Positions 21,550 to 31,961 of a stretch of DNA of 64,000 nucleotides are shown in pieces. Within the stretch, counting starts at the first letter, position 1. The number at the start of each line of letters is the position of its first letter. A model generated the notes under the pieces. The model made no database searches. It was not told the DNA's origin and saw only the letters and a program-made list of their open reading frames with translations. The stretch lies in assembly GCA_949987705.1 (NCBI GenBank), contig OX465286.1:16071676-16135675 (forward strand), written 5' to 3'. A program made the position numbers and the translations under genes. The stretch comes from Thereva unica (lineage: Eukaryota > Arthropoda > Insecta > Diptera > Therevidae).

Positions 21550-22290
21550 CAAAAGAACTTTTCGGGAATCAATCTATACCTTTCCGGATGGCATTTGTTA
21601 TCGCACTTCTTGCCTTCGCTGGCTGTCCTTTCATGCTTCCTCGATTTCACCGGTCCACCAGAAGTTCGATGGACGTCTCCGGAGTTTTGGGCGTTGTGGC
21701 ATGGACGCGTCACATGCCCACTTCATCGCCGCGGTGATGCTTGCGACCCTTTTATTAGCGTATCCTGTCTGCCCAATATTCTTCTGTAGGATTATCGCTT
21801 TGAACAGCTCTTCATCGAGCTTTTTCTGGGCTCATCCAGTGTTTATGGCGTGGTTTTGCTGCCCGCCACTTATGAAGTTGATTTCTACTGTAAACCCTTT
21901 TGCACTCTTTGTTGGAAGCTGTTACGCCCGCCAGTATTTGCCAACATCACATTGTCGTGAAAACGCTTCCACTAAAATGCGCCCCCTTGCATTTATATGC
22001 CGGCTGCCCCACTATTATTTTGGGGTTATGGCGACTCGCGTCTGAAATCAACTTTTCTACCATTGCCACGTATTCCTCCATTGGGAAACTAGGCGCGGCG
22101 TACCAGCTGCAGACATATACACCGCATATCCTTGCCTTGCCTTATCATCTCTTTGATGGCTCGATTTCCACACACCCAGCTTTTCCGCTTTTGTCCGCCT
22201 GCCAGATTCCAGTATGTGTAGGTCCTTGTACTGCTCACGTATAATTGCCACGTCGGCAGTGATTCAGGTGCGGTTGCATGAACATTATTT
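21550..22290 (-). pseudogene. R1-like endonuclease, decayed
   Basis: Minus-strand reading gives a start MQPHLNHC-like segment, then ADVAIIREQYKDLH (the D-V-A-x-I-x-E motif of R1/I-type EN), an EEYVAMVEKLISDASR stretch leading to PKIIVG where the D-F-N motif would follow but is lost, and a linker with QLHKWRAAKPRHKH and AITNAIRKGIDSRK. Several frames and stops are needed. Order and spacing match the EN of R1-clade elements with the gag ORF upstream. Confidence 0.65.
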
Positions 22291-22419
22291 CCTTCCACGT
22301 TTGAGTGCCTTGCTATTGCTCGGGCCCTGTGCCGTGTTGCTGTTGCTAACATAACAGGCATTAAGGCTTCCGGCGGAGTCCTTGGCGATATGCCCATTTC
22401 AGGCTTAGTCCGCTCCTGT

Positions 22420-23710
22420 CCTTGGTAATGGTGCAGTTCTTTGCTATATCTCCGAACTCCCAGCATTTGTAGTAGCATCTCCTTGGTGCTGCCCGCTCAC
22501 TTGTTCGGCAGACAACCCATCGCATGCGCTAGTTTGACCTAGATATTTACGGTGGCCGTCTGGGTGCCACCATATGACTTCCTTAGTCCGATGTTGAGCT
22601 CCTGCACTTGCGACAGGCCTTGCTGATGCTGCAATGCCTTTGGAAGTGATCTCGTCCAGGTCTCAGATCTCGATCGCTACCTGGGCTTACTCTTTCCTGC
22701 GCTGTTCCTCCGTGCGAGCATTTAATAGTGGTGGAGATCCAACCTTTTGTCTTCTCACTTCTTCAATTAAAGTAAAAGGCCTCCTTTTTTTGTTCTCCTG
22801 ATGTGAGTGATCTCTTCTCCTATGTTCGTCAAGGAACTATCCGTTCTAACCTTCCTCAAGATCTCCACGTGGGATACCCCGCGTGCCGCAGTTGTGATAG
22901 GCGCATTCGGCCCTATCTTTTTGGGCTTTACTTTATCCCCCAGGTGCTTCTTTTCCTGCTCTTTTCACTTTTTCAACTTCTTTTCCTGTGCTATCTTAGT
23001 CCAGGCAGACCTTTCCTTTCCGCTCTTTTCCCTCTCCGAGGACCCGGTCCACTTTCATAACACTCTGGCCGAGTTTTGCTATCCTTTGGGGCAATTTCTC
23101 CTTCCTCTTCTTTAGAGGCCTTTAGCGGAGTTGCGCCTCCTCACGTGGCTCTCTAAGGCGCTTGCGAGCTTGTGGAGTTCTTGAGTGATCCTCCGACTGC
23201 AATGTAGTGGCCGGAACGTTCTTTCTAGTGATCTTATAATCGGAGTGCTCAATGGGCGCTGTTTGTGTAGCTACTTCCGCCGTTTTCTGAGCCTTTTTCC
23301 GCTCTTCTTTCCTCCTGCGCCTTGAAATAGGTTGCTTTCATTCTTCTAACCATCACCAAGATTTTGTGGGCGATGTTATGTCCATGAGCTCCTTTATATG
23401 GACTACCAGCTTCTGGAAGCGTCTTCCTCTTTCCTTAGTGTCATTCCCCCACTTATCTTTTATAGCTCGCTCAGGTTGCCTAGCGAGCCTGTGCTGCTAG
23501 AACGAATCTTTTCCATCACCAAAGCGGATCTTCCAAATTTTTCCAGTTCATCTTCTTTCGTTGGGCGCGATGAGTGTTTTGCCACTGATGGCTAACCCTT
23601 AGCACTTTTATTGCCAGCTTCCAGCTGTATGCCGGAGGTGGGGCGTATAGCCTTAACCCGAGCTTAGTTTCTTGTTTTGTACTCATCATTTTAGGGTTTT
23701 GGGTGTTCAT
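22420..23710 (-). pseudogene. R1-like gag (ORF1), decayed, with CCHC zinc knuckle
   Basis: From an ATG near 23708 the minus strand encodes a Lys/Glu/Arg-rich region, then ITHIRRTKKGGLLL (the I-R-R-T-K-x-G-x-L-L motif of R1/I gag) around 22770-22810, and RCYYKCWEFGDIAKNC at about 22425-22475. This is the C-x2-C-x4-H-x4-C nucleic-acid-binding knuckle with one inserted residue and Asp for His. A second, more decayed knuckle follows. Stops and frameshifts are numerous. The protein of an intact member would coat the element RNA. Confidence 0.65.
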
Positions 23711-23887
23711 TTACCTCTAACCAACCAAAGAGACTAGGGAATATTAAAAGGGATGGACAGCGGAGACCATATTAAGGAGGGGATAGCAAGTTTAGGTGAT
23801 ACCTACTAAGTTTAATAACACATTGCCCAGAAAGAGCACGCGATGTGGGCTGGTAATGAATACTTGGAGGTCGTTGTCGCTCACTCC

Positions 23888-24298
23888 ATTGTGACTTGTG
23901 ACTGTTTTGAATTCTTTGCATAAATTCAGACAAAAAACAGAAAACATCAATCGAATCTTCTCGGGCCCCGTCGGACCTAGGGCCTGGAGCAATTCGTCCC
24001 CAGTTGACCACCCCTTTCTCCCTTGTGTCCGGCCCATACACGCATGTGAGTGCGTTGTGACTTGTGACTGCTATAAAACTTTTTGAAAAATTCAGACAAC
24101 AAACAGAAAACGTCGATCGAATCTTTTGGGCCCACTCGAACCTGTGGCCTGGAGCAATTCGTCCCCAGTTGACCACCCCTTTCTCCCTTGTGTCCGGCCC
24201 GCACACTTTTGTGATTGCATTGTGACTTGTGACTGCTATAAAACTTTTTGAAAAATTCAGACAAAAACCAGAAAACGTCGATCGAATGTTAGCCTTAA
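23888..24298. repeat. Tandem repeat, period about 165 bp, 2.4 copies
   Basis: ATTGTGACTTGTGACTG recurs at 23888, 24055 and 24219. Each is followed by a near-identical stretch including AAATTCAGACAA, GTCGATCGAAT and, in the first two, GGAGCAATTCGTCCCCAGTT and CCTTGTGTCCGGCCC. Units are above 85% identical by eye. The GTGACTTGTGACTG word is the terminal motif of the MITE family at 13.4 kb, so the array seems to have grown from a MITE end plus flanking DNA. Confidence 0.8.
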
Positions 24299-26067
24299 AA
24301 AAGTTTCAAGTTTAAATTACATTTGCCTCTATGGAAGTAAACGTTAAGTTAAACTTACATTTGCGTCACACAACATATACACAAAGCGTATTCTCTGTTA
24401 TAAAAGTGTGTTACCCAGAATTGGAACGGCACTCTTCTTCACTAATCAAAATGGAAAATATTCAAAAGTTCAAACAAGAAATTTACTGTGTGAAAAACAC
24501 ATTTTTTTACTGTAGTCATCGATTCATTACTATATTCATAAAACACATGGCCTATATTTATCGCTAAATCCTCTGATAAAACTCAGCAGAAAAATAACTT
24601 ATATAATGTCTGGAATAAGTGTGTTGATTGTGCGCAAACAGGAAATTAACAAAATGGTCTGCATTGTTCCGAACGAGCACATTTATATCTTACCGCGCGA
24701 TATCTATTAATATATGGGGGAGGGGGCGAGCGGCACATATACATATGGTAATAAAGGTAAAAAGATGACGGTGAAGTTTGTTTCTAAATATCATAAGTAT
24801 CGTTCTTTTTGACAGTCGGGTAAACTATGCCCAACCGCCCTATTGTTGTGTATATTAAGCCCAAGGAGCCTCAGGTCGGCAACTGATAGCCTCTAACCAT
24901 AATGAAAATACACACGAGTGTTAACGCACACACACACGCACACGCAGCAATGGGGAAGGTACAATATTTTCCACCTTTATTGGAAAGACCTTTTAAAAGA
25001 AATCTATAAATTTAATTGAACAAACAGCCCATAAACGGCACGACACATACAATATACCCCGTCCCCCGTATAATACTGCGCAGACGTTTTTGACTGATTA
25101 AGGACACACACACACAGAACATAGCAACAACAAAACAACAAAAAATCAAATTTCATTCCGTCGCGCTGCGATAAGAAAAATCAAAACAAACAATCACTCA
25201 ACAAAAAAAAAATAAGAAGAAAAATAAATAAATAAAATAAGAAGAAATATTGAAAAGTGATTAATTCCCGGAGCCTCTAATGATGACACACCGTATTTAT
25301 TCCCGCGCGCGGGTAAAAAATCAAAACTAAGCAGGCGGTCACATATCCCCCCCCCCCCCGCTCGAGCTATCTTAAGGGACTTTAACAGCGCAAGACCCAA
25401 CCATTTCCATATTTCTCAACGAAAATCCCTCCATTAGATAAAGCCGTACACAACCACACACACACACGCGCACAAAAAGGCCCAAACATTACCCAGGAAA
25501 CGCGGCGGCGCAGGAGGCTTTATATTATTACCTGGATTACTCAGTCGCGCAGGCGCAGATAAAAAAAACAAAATAATAACAAAAAGAATCAAAATAACAA
25601 AAAAAAAATTGATAATATTGAAAAAATGGCCAGAAAGTGAGAAAAATAAAGAGAGAGCCCCGATCGAGCATAGACCAGAGTTCTGATAAATTGATATGGA
25701 TTAATGGGCCCCAATGATTTAAGAATAAATCAAGAAAATTAATTATTCATAGATGGAGAAGACGAGGTGCGTAACGGGCCTCACATGCAGGATTGCGGGA
25801 CCAAGAGCGTCGCTTGATTCTACCTTTTGTGTACTTTCCATTATAGGCGACCCCCGATAGTAGTAAAGTCAGGGCTACAAAAAATAAAATAAAAGATACG
25901 CTCCTCGAAGAAGGGGGTACACAACGCATGCGTGTTACAAAAAAACAAAAAAAAAAACAGAACCATCTTTTAGGCAGCTAAAGTTTTTTCTGTGGACTAC
26001 ATACTGCCCCCCGTAAAGGGGGTGTCAATCACATCATCTTCATCATCCACGCGAATCCGTTTTGCAA
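24299..26067. other. Unassigned low-complexity DNA
   Basis: No gene recognised. It holds CA-rich tracts (24927-24947, 25105-25118, 25454-25470), A-rich runs around 25200-25250 and 25560-25610, and a 13-C run at 25347-25359. Short frames here have no motif. Confidence 0.5.
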
Positions 26068-26436
26068 ACAAATCGGTCTCAGATGAGCCATCGTGTTCAG
26101 ATCATAGACACTTTTACTTTATGGTGGGTGAGTCTTTAGAAAGTATGAGTACATATAAGAATCCTAGATATACGAACTGGACAGACTTTCGGGGCGAACT
26201 CAGTAGCGTATTGAAGGGTTCCATGCACTCAATCAAATCTACGATGGATGTCGGACTTCTTTACGGAGGCGGTTACTGCTGCTTACAACAATAACTGCCC
26301 CGTTCTGATAAGGACGCGTAACAGGAAAACTCCATGGTGGAATAACGAGCTATCCAAGTTGAGATCCGTTACAAGGAAATTATTCAACGCAGCTAAGAGC
26401 GGCAACTGGGAGAGTTATAAAAGTTCGCTAACCATT
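26068..26436 (+). pseudogene. LOA-clade EN end and linker fragment
   Basis: VSDEPSCSDHRHFYFMVGES, then NPRYTNWTDFR, GSMHSIKSTMDV and TPWWNNELSKLRSV. The DNA is nearly identical (over 90% by eye, one about 10-base deletion) to 36363-36739 inside the LOA element at 34.3-38.2 kb. S-D-H-R is the terminal catalytic motif of the LOA endonuclease. The fragment has breaks on both sides and joins unrelated sequence at about 26437. Confidence 0.85.
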
Positions 26437-27180
26437 ACAATAGAAAGCCACCCACCCAAACAGACGAAGCAATTGCGAACCCTGATCGGGCAGAGGAAAT
26501 AACTTCTCTTCTAGATGAACTAGAAAGAGTTCAACAGCCCAGAACAAGAACTAGCTGCAGCGATAATATTGCACTTGGCCCTTCTAATTTAACCAATCTA
26601 CATACTCAAACTCTCTCTATACAATCAACCATATCTCCGAATCTTCCACCTATTCACCTTCCTCAAGAATATATACATCAATTTGGAACAACTTAGTCCG
26701 TTGATGAATGGAAAATTAGATTGGATAAAATTAGAGCAGCAAATGCAAAAAAGAAAACGAGAACAGGAAAGGATAGGAAACAGCTCCACGATGTATCCCG
26801 AAGCAGTAAGAGAGACACGCTTAAACAATCAAGCACACGCGACGATAGCGTATCTGTCTATTTCCTGAGAGGAGCACTAGTCCTACCTACTTTGATTTCT
26901 GCAGACTCCCCAGATGGTCGGTACTTACTTTCTCGTCTTAGAGAAAGGAGGGTCTACGATAACGTAAGACTCTTTCACGATAAACCCGACTCTACATGCA
27001 TTAATGGTAAGACCAGGACGAGCCTCATAATTTCGATCCAGCAAGAAGGTCTTCCTACGGATCGTAACACTCTGCTCAAACTATATACTACGTATCATGA
27101 GCAATATCAGGTAACGTCCCAACAAGTAAGCAATGATCTCTCCAGTTATGCTTCGCATGTAAGATCACTACATGTATCTC
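26437..27180 (+). CDS. Unrecognised open frame between two LOA fragments
   Basis: One reading frame runs from about 26437 to 27180 with a single stop (TAG at about 26696). Before the stop: DEAIANPDRAEEITSLLDEL and a Ser/Thr/Asn-rich stretch with LPPIHLPQEYIHQF. After it: SVDEWKIRLDKIRAANAKKK, a basic segment, then RYLLSRLRERRVYDNVRLFH and DRNTLLKLYTTYHEQYQVTS. The near-continuous frame suggests recent coding function. I recognise no domain; no RT, zinc knuckle or transposase signature is visible. It may be an ORF1 of an unidentified element or a captured host exon. Confidence 0.35.
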
Positions 27181-27187
27181 AGCTGCA

Positions 27188-27816
27188 ATGCGTAGAGACG
27201 TTAGGAGGTTGTTCAATAGAGCAAAACACACTGGGTATTGGGATGAATATAGGTTTACCCTAACAGCCTATAACAAGGAGTTGAGACGTTCCAAAAGGAT
27301 TGCCTGGCGGAAACACTGTGAGAGCATTCAGACTCTACCAGAGGCGACTAGACTCCAAAAGCTACTTTCTAAAGACTCCTTCAACGGAGTGGGCCTTCTC
27401 AAAAAGGACGATGGCTCCTACACCTCTAACCATGAGGAAACCTTAAGGTACCTGCTCAGAGAGCACTTTCAGGGTCAATCCTCCAGACCGCTTATCCATT
27501 GGATCCTGGGTGTAGTCATAGGACCATCCCAGACCGCTATTCCCGCAGTCTTTCAGGGAATATCTTCGACCGTGACAAGGTTAAATGGGCAGTGGCCTCT
27601 TTTCAACCCTATAAGTTACCCGGAGGAGACGGAATTTTTCCGGCACTTCTTCAGAAGGGCCTCGATCTGATCCTCAACAACCTGGTCTGCCTCTTTAGAG
27701 CCAGCTTCAATTGGGGATACATTTCAACCATCTGGAGGAAAGTCGTGGTGGTTTTTATCCCGAAACAGGGCAACAGACCCCTCGAGCTGCCTAAATCGTA
27801 CAGACCTTTCTTTTGA
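27188..27816 (+). pseudogene. LOA linker and RT fingers, two frames
   Basis: 27188-27670 encodes the basic linker (NKELRRSKRIAWRKHCE, LLKKDDGSYTSNHEETL). RT fingers appear in the overlapping frame 27499-27816 with VKWAVASFQPYKLPGGDGIF, FRASFNWGYISTIWRKVVVV and KSYRPF, ending at a stop a few bases after the RT palm frame has opened at 27813. One-base changes would explain both breaks. Confidence 0.8.
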
Positions 27817-29285
27817 AAACAATGGAAAGGCTGCTAGACCTTCATATTAGGTGCAAACTGGAGCTCACTCTCCCTCTACATAGCTCCCAGTTCGCTTACT
27901 CTAAGTGTAAATCAACAGAGGTTGCTTTACACCACTTGGTCAGTAAAATCGAAAAGGCCTTCCTCGCTAAAGAAACTGCCCTATGCGCGTTCCTTGACAT
28001 CGAAGGTGCTTTCGATAACACTGGCTATGATTCTATCTCTAGAGCGCTGGCTCTCAAAAATCTGGATCCTCACACGATTGAGTGGATAAATGCCATGCTT
28101 GCAGATCGTGACATTTCTTCTACCCTAGGTGTCTCCACCATTAGTGTTAAGGCTATTAAGGGGTGCCCTCAAGGTGGAGTCTTATCCCCGTTACTCTGGT
28201 CACTAGTTGTGGATGACCTCTTGATCAAACTATCTGAATCTGGTTTCGATGTCATCGGTTATGCAGATGATCTTGCCATCATTGTCTCTGGGAAGTTTGA
28301 CTTGACCATTACAGAGGTCATGAGAACGGCACTGCGAGAAGTTCAAAGATGGTGTACCAAGGAGGGTCTGTCAATCAACCCAAATAAGGTTGTCCTGGTA
28401 CCTTTTTCCAAACGCTACAAAGTGGACCTAGGTCCTATCTGTATCCAGGATACCACAGTTGAGTATTCAGACTCAGTCAAATATTTGGGAGTAAATTTAG
28501 ACAAGAGGCTGAACTGGAACGCTCAACTTGACTACGTCATCAGCAAAGCCACAAGGGCCATATGGGTCTGCAAAAGGCTTCTGGGTAAGACATGGGGTCT
28601 TACACCACAAATGATGTACTGGATATACAATACGATCGTTAAACCTGTTGTCACTTATGCTGCTATAGTTTGGTGGCGCAAGACTAAACAGGTTACGTCG
28701 ATCCTCAAGTGCAGCAAGCTGCAACGGCTTGCTTGCCTCTCCATTACCGGAGCTATGCGGACCTGCCCCACAGCTGCAATGGAAGCAATCATTGGATTGA
28801 CCCCTTTGCATCTCTTCATATTGAAATCCGCCGCAATAAGTGCCTTGAGACTTCAGATCTCATCCAACTGGCCCCATACGGTCAAAGGACACATGGATAT
28901 CCTTAAAAATATCCCAAGCATTTCCATCTGCCGCGTATCCGACCATATAGTTAGTCAACTGCGGGTTCAAAGGAAATTCAAAGCAATTATCCCGGATCGC
29001 TCTGAGTGGGAGGAAATTATTCTTCCTGGGGATCCAAACCATCTCCACTGGTTTACTGACGGGTCAAAGATGGAACATGGTACAGGGGCTGGTGTCGCAG
29101 GACCCAACTCCAAGGTCTCGATTGCAATGGGTAAGTGGCCCTCTGTTTTCCAGACTGAAATACATGCCATTGCGACCTGCGCTAGGCTCAACCTTGAGAA
29201 AGGTCTGAAAGGCACCAACATTAAAATCTTTTCTGACAGCCAAGTTGCCATCAAGGCATTCTCAACGTGGCACTCCAGAGCCTGA
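27813..29285 (+). pseudogene. LOA RT palm, thumb and RNase H, long open frame
   Basis: 490 codons: QFAYSKCKSTEVALHHLV, motif A CAFLDIEGAFDNTGYD, motif B KGCPQGGVLSPLLWSLVV, motif C IGYADDLAIIV (YADD at 28260-28271), YLGVNLDKRLNWNAQL, then RNase H with HWFTDGSKMEHGTGAGV (Asp), FQTEIHAIATC (Glu) and KIFSDSQVAIKAF (Asp). A stop ends it at 29285, but the last RNase H motif (VSLCWVPGHWGIERNEAAD) is present in the next frame at about 29300-29360. All RT and most RNase H catalytic residues are conserved, making this one of the best preserved coding segments. Fingers lie upstream at 27499-27816 in another frame. Confidence 0.9.
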
Positions 29286-29375
29286 CCAGAAGAAACGAGG
29301 TCTCGCTCTGCTGGGTCCCCGGACACTGGGGTATCGAGAGAAATGAGGCTGCAGACAGCCTATTGGGAGTCAGTC

Positions 29376-29547
29376 CCCGGTCTTAGACAGGTCGATAGTC
29401 TGTTCCGCTAGTGGGGTACGTACACAATAGGCCTAACTTGGCCGCAGTGTTCACCATATGGGTTGCCCCCTCATTCCTTATATATATAATAATCTCAGCT
29501 GCAAAAAAGCCGGGATGAAATGACTAGATATTATCGCCCCTAACTAG
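29376..29547. other. Probable LOA 3' untranslated region or spacer
   Basis: About 170 bp without open frame, including a short TATATATA run at 29480. It lies between the RNase H end and the start of the next EN and is probably untranslated LINE sequence; nothing else is seen. Confidence 0.35.
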
Positions 29548-30063
29548 CCACCTCACCAACGGACATCCAAATCTCAATTAACCCAAACCCTCGCGCGGAC
29601 ATAAGGCTCTTTTATCACAATTGTAGTGGTATGGGAGGCAAAATTAACAATCTTTTTATTGACTCGAAATTGTGTAATTTCAATGTCCTTGTAATCACAG
29701 AAACATGGTAAACGATACATTTCTAAATGAGGAGATCTTAGACTGCAATTGGACAATATATAGATGTGATAGAGACTACAACGCCTACGGTCTCTCAAGA
29801 GGGGGAGGTGTTCTTATTGCAGTCAAAGTATCTTTAAATAGTGAACTGATCAAGACTGATCGTACACACTCATTTGATCATGTTTTCATACGAGTCAAAT
29901 CGGACAACAGACATATCGTTATCGGCACGTTCTACATACCCCCAAACTCTGACGAATCTGAATATGACGATTTATTGCATATTTTAGATGATATTAATAA
30001 TTCCCTACGCGAAAGCGATGAAATTTTCGTTTTAGGAGATTTTAACCGCCCTAATCTCTCATT
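29548..30063 (+). pseudogene. Endonuclease, first part (host of the nested insertion)
   Basis: IRLFYHNCSGMGGKINNLF and NFNVLVITETW, then a one-base loss at about 29709 shifts the frame into NDTFLNEEILDCNWTIYRCD, LSRGGGVLIAVKVSL, VIGTFYIPPNSDESEYDDLL and EIFVLGDFNRPNLSF. N at the start, E in ETW and D-x-N in GDFN are the standard EEP catalytic positions. The frame is interrupted exactly at the 11-bp duplication. Confidence 0.85.
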
Positions 30064-30099
30064 TTCTAGGAGTAGGTTTTATGGTTAGCAAAAGAATGA

Positions 30100-31028
30100 A
30101 GCCTACCATTAACGGCTTTTAAGCAATAAACGAAAGGCTATGCTCCCTTCGTGTGCGAGGTAAATTTAAGAATATCAGCCTCATAAACGTTCACGCACCT
30201 ACAGAAGAGTCCCGGATGATGATAAAGAAGAATTCTTCGAATTAGTTGAACGGGAACTTAATGCCTGCCCCAGGTATGATGTAAAAATCATACTTAGAGA
30301 TCTGAACGCAAAGTAGGCCGGGAGCCCATATACAGGCAATATGTCGGCAACCACAGCTTGCATGAAAACACTAATGACAATGGACAGCGAGTTGTAGAGA
30401 TGGCAGCAAGTAAGAACTTGGTCGTTGCAAGTAGATACTAGATTTGCGCGTAAAGATATCCATAAAGCCACCTGGGTATCTCCTGATGGAGCCACTCGCA
30501 ACCAAATAGATCATGTGTTGATAGACCGCCGCCACCTTTCGGGTCTGATGACGGTACGAACTTACCGAGGAGCCAACTTCGACTTGGATCACTATCTTGT
30601 TGGTATGGTGCTCCGAGAGCACATTACAATGCTGAAAAGCTTTGTATCCGCTGATCAGGCTCGAATCAACACAGCTGCACTACGCAATGAAATGGCCAGA
30701 AACAGCTACGGTCATGCATTAGAACTCGCCCTAAGTCCTGGGGATGAGATGCCGGGCGTCGACGAGAACTGGACCCGCCTTAAAAACACTGTCATTAGTA
30801 CTGCTGATTCCATCTTAGGCAGAAGACGTAAAGATCGAACGACTGGTTCGATAATGAATGCAAGCTGGCAACTGAACGTAAGAATGCTGCGTACCGAGCC
30901 ATGCAGCAGTCTCAGAGAACACGGGCACGCGAAGAGAACTATAAAGAGCTCAGAAAAGAAAAAGATAATTCACAGACGAAAAAAGGAAGCCTGGGAAAAA
31001 AATCTCGTCTGTGAGCTAGAGAACGACG
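30100..31028 (+). pseudogene. Endonuclease and linker of nested RTE-like element
   Basis: Early part in shifted frames: [40 protein letters not shown] (Arg replaces the Gly before the catalytic D-x-N). From 30425 one frame of 238 codons gives RKDIHKATWVSPDGATRNQI followed by DHVLIDRR and GANFDLDHYLVGMV, where the terminal S-D-H motif has become L-D-H. The linker is rich in Lys/Arg/Glu (KKIIHRRKKEAWEKNLVCEL). It breaks at the CGACG duplication. Confidence 0.8.
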
Positions 31029-31956
31029 CACAGTGGGGCCCGCTCATAGAAGGTTCTGCTCAAAACTCAATTTTCAAAATGTGGAAATTTTTCAAAAAAT
31101 TGTATCATCGTAGTTGTAATAATGTATCAGATCACGTGTAAAAATATTAAGTCGCTGACTGCTATGAGTCATGGAGCGCATGAGCATAAAGTTCATAGTT
31201 TAGGCAAAATAATACTTCTGCGAAAAAGGAATGCCAGTTTATGCGCGACAAAAAAATCATTAATTTCTAACGTTTAACGATAAAATCTATGGAAGTGTAT
31301 TATGTCGGTGATCAAGCAAGGTTTGTTAATTCTTATTTAATTTTGTATTATATGATAAGTTCATTGGTTTATGATACAGGGCTTAAAATTTGTGGTAGTG
31401 TATATTTTTTTCGTAGGAGGTTCTTTAAATGACATTTTCTCTAAATTGCGCAAAGTTCTATTTTTGATTCTTTTTTTATTATAAAAGGAAGGCTTTGTAT
31501 ATTAGTTAATCGAAAAAATTAGCAATAGAACTTTGCGCGTTTTCGAGAAAATGTCATTTAAAGAACCTCCTACGAAAAAATATACACTACCACAAATTTT
31601 AAGCCCTGTATCATAAACCAATGAACTTATCATATAATACAAAATTAAATAAGAATTAACAAACCTTGCTTGATCACCGACATAATACACTTCCATAGAT
31701 TTTATCGTTAAACGTTAGAAATTAATGATTTTTTGTCGCGCATAAACTGGCATTCCTTTTTCGCAGAAGTATTATTTTGCCTAAACTATGAACTTTATGC
31801 TCATGCGCTCCATGACTCATAGCAGTCAGCGACTTAATATTTTTACACGTGATCTGATACATTATTACAACTACGATGATACAATTTTTTGGAAAAATTT
31901 CCACATTTTTAAAATTGAGTTTTGAGCAGAACCTCCTATGAGCGGGCCCCACTGTG
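31029..31956. mobile_element. Foldback element with CACAGTG ends (Transib-like)
   Basis: The left arm (31029-31462) and right arm (31523-31956) are long, almost perfect inverted repeats around a loop of about 60 bp. Both ends read CACAGTGGGGCCCGCTCATA inward. A 5-bp duplication CGACG flanks it (31024-31028 and 31957-31961), and removing the element plus one CGACG restores the continuity of the RTE-like linker. A 5-bp G/C-rich duplication with CAC-A-x-TG termini is what is known for Transib transposons, relatives of RAG1. There is no transposase gene, so the copy is non-autonomous. Superfamily is inferred. Confidence 0.85.
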
Positions 31957-31961
31957 CGACG

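Larger units (their letters stand above)
27181..29375 (+). mobile_element. LOA-clade retrotransposon, 5'-truncated (RT and RNase H)
   Basis: 27181 onward repeats, in a diverged version, the linker already present at 26340-26436 (RRLFNRAKHTGYWDEYRFTL versus RKLFNAAKSGNWESYKSSLT), so this is a different LOA subfamily joined to the other fragment. RT and RNase H follow in three frames, with frameshifts near 27580, 27810 and 29270. The 3' end is uncertain, around 29375-29480. Confidence 0.8.

Noticed and set aside
23888..24298. A CRISPR array
   Set aside because: Units are 165 bp with no short-repeat/spacer alternation and the genome is eukaryotic.
31029..31956. hAT assignment of the foldback because its ends contain CAGTGG
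   Set aside because: The 8 bases next to CAGTGG on the two sides differ, whereas taking CACAGTG as the end gives a perfect 5-bp CGACG duplication.
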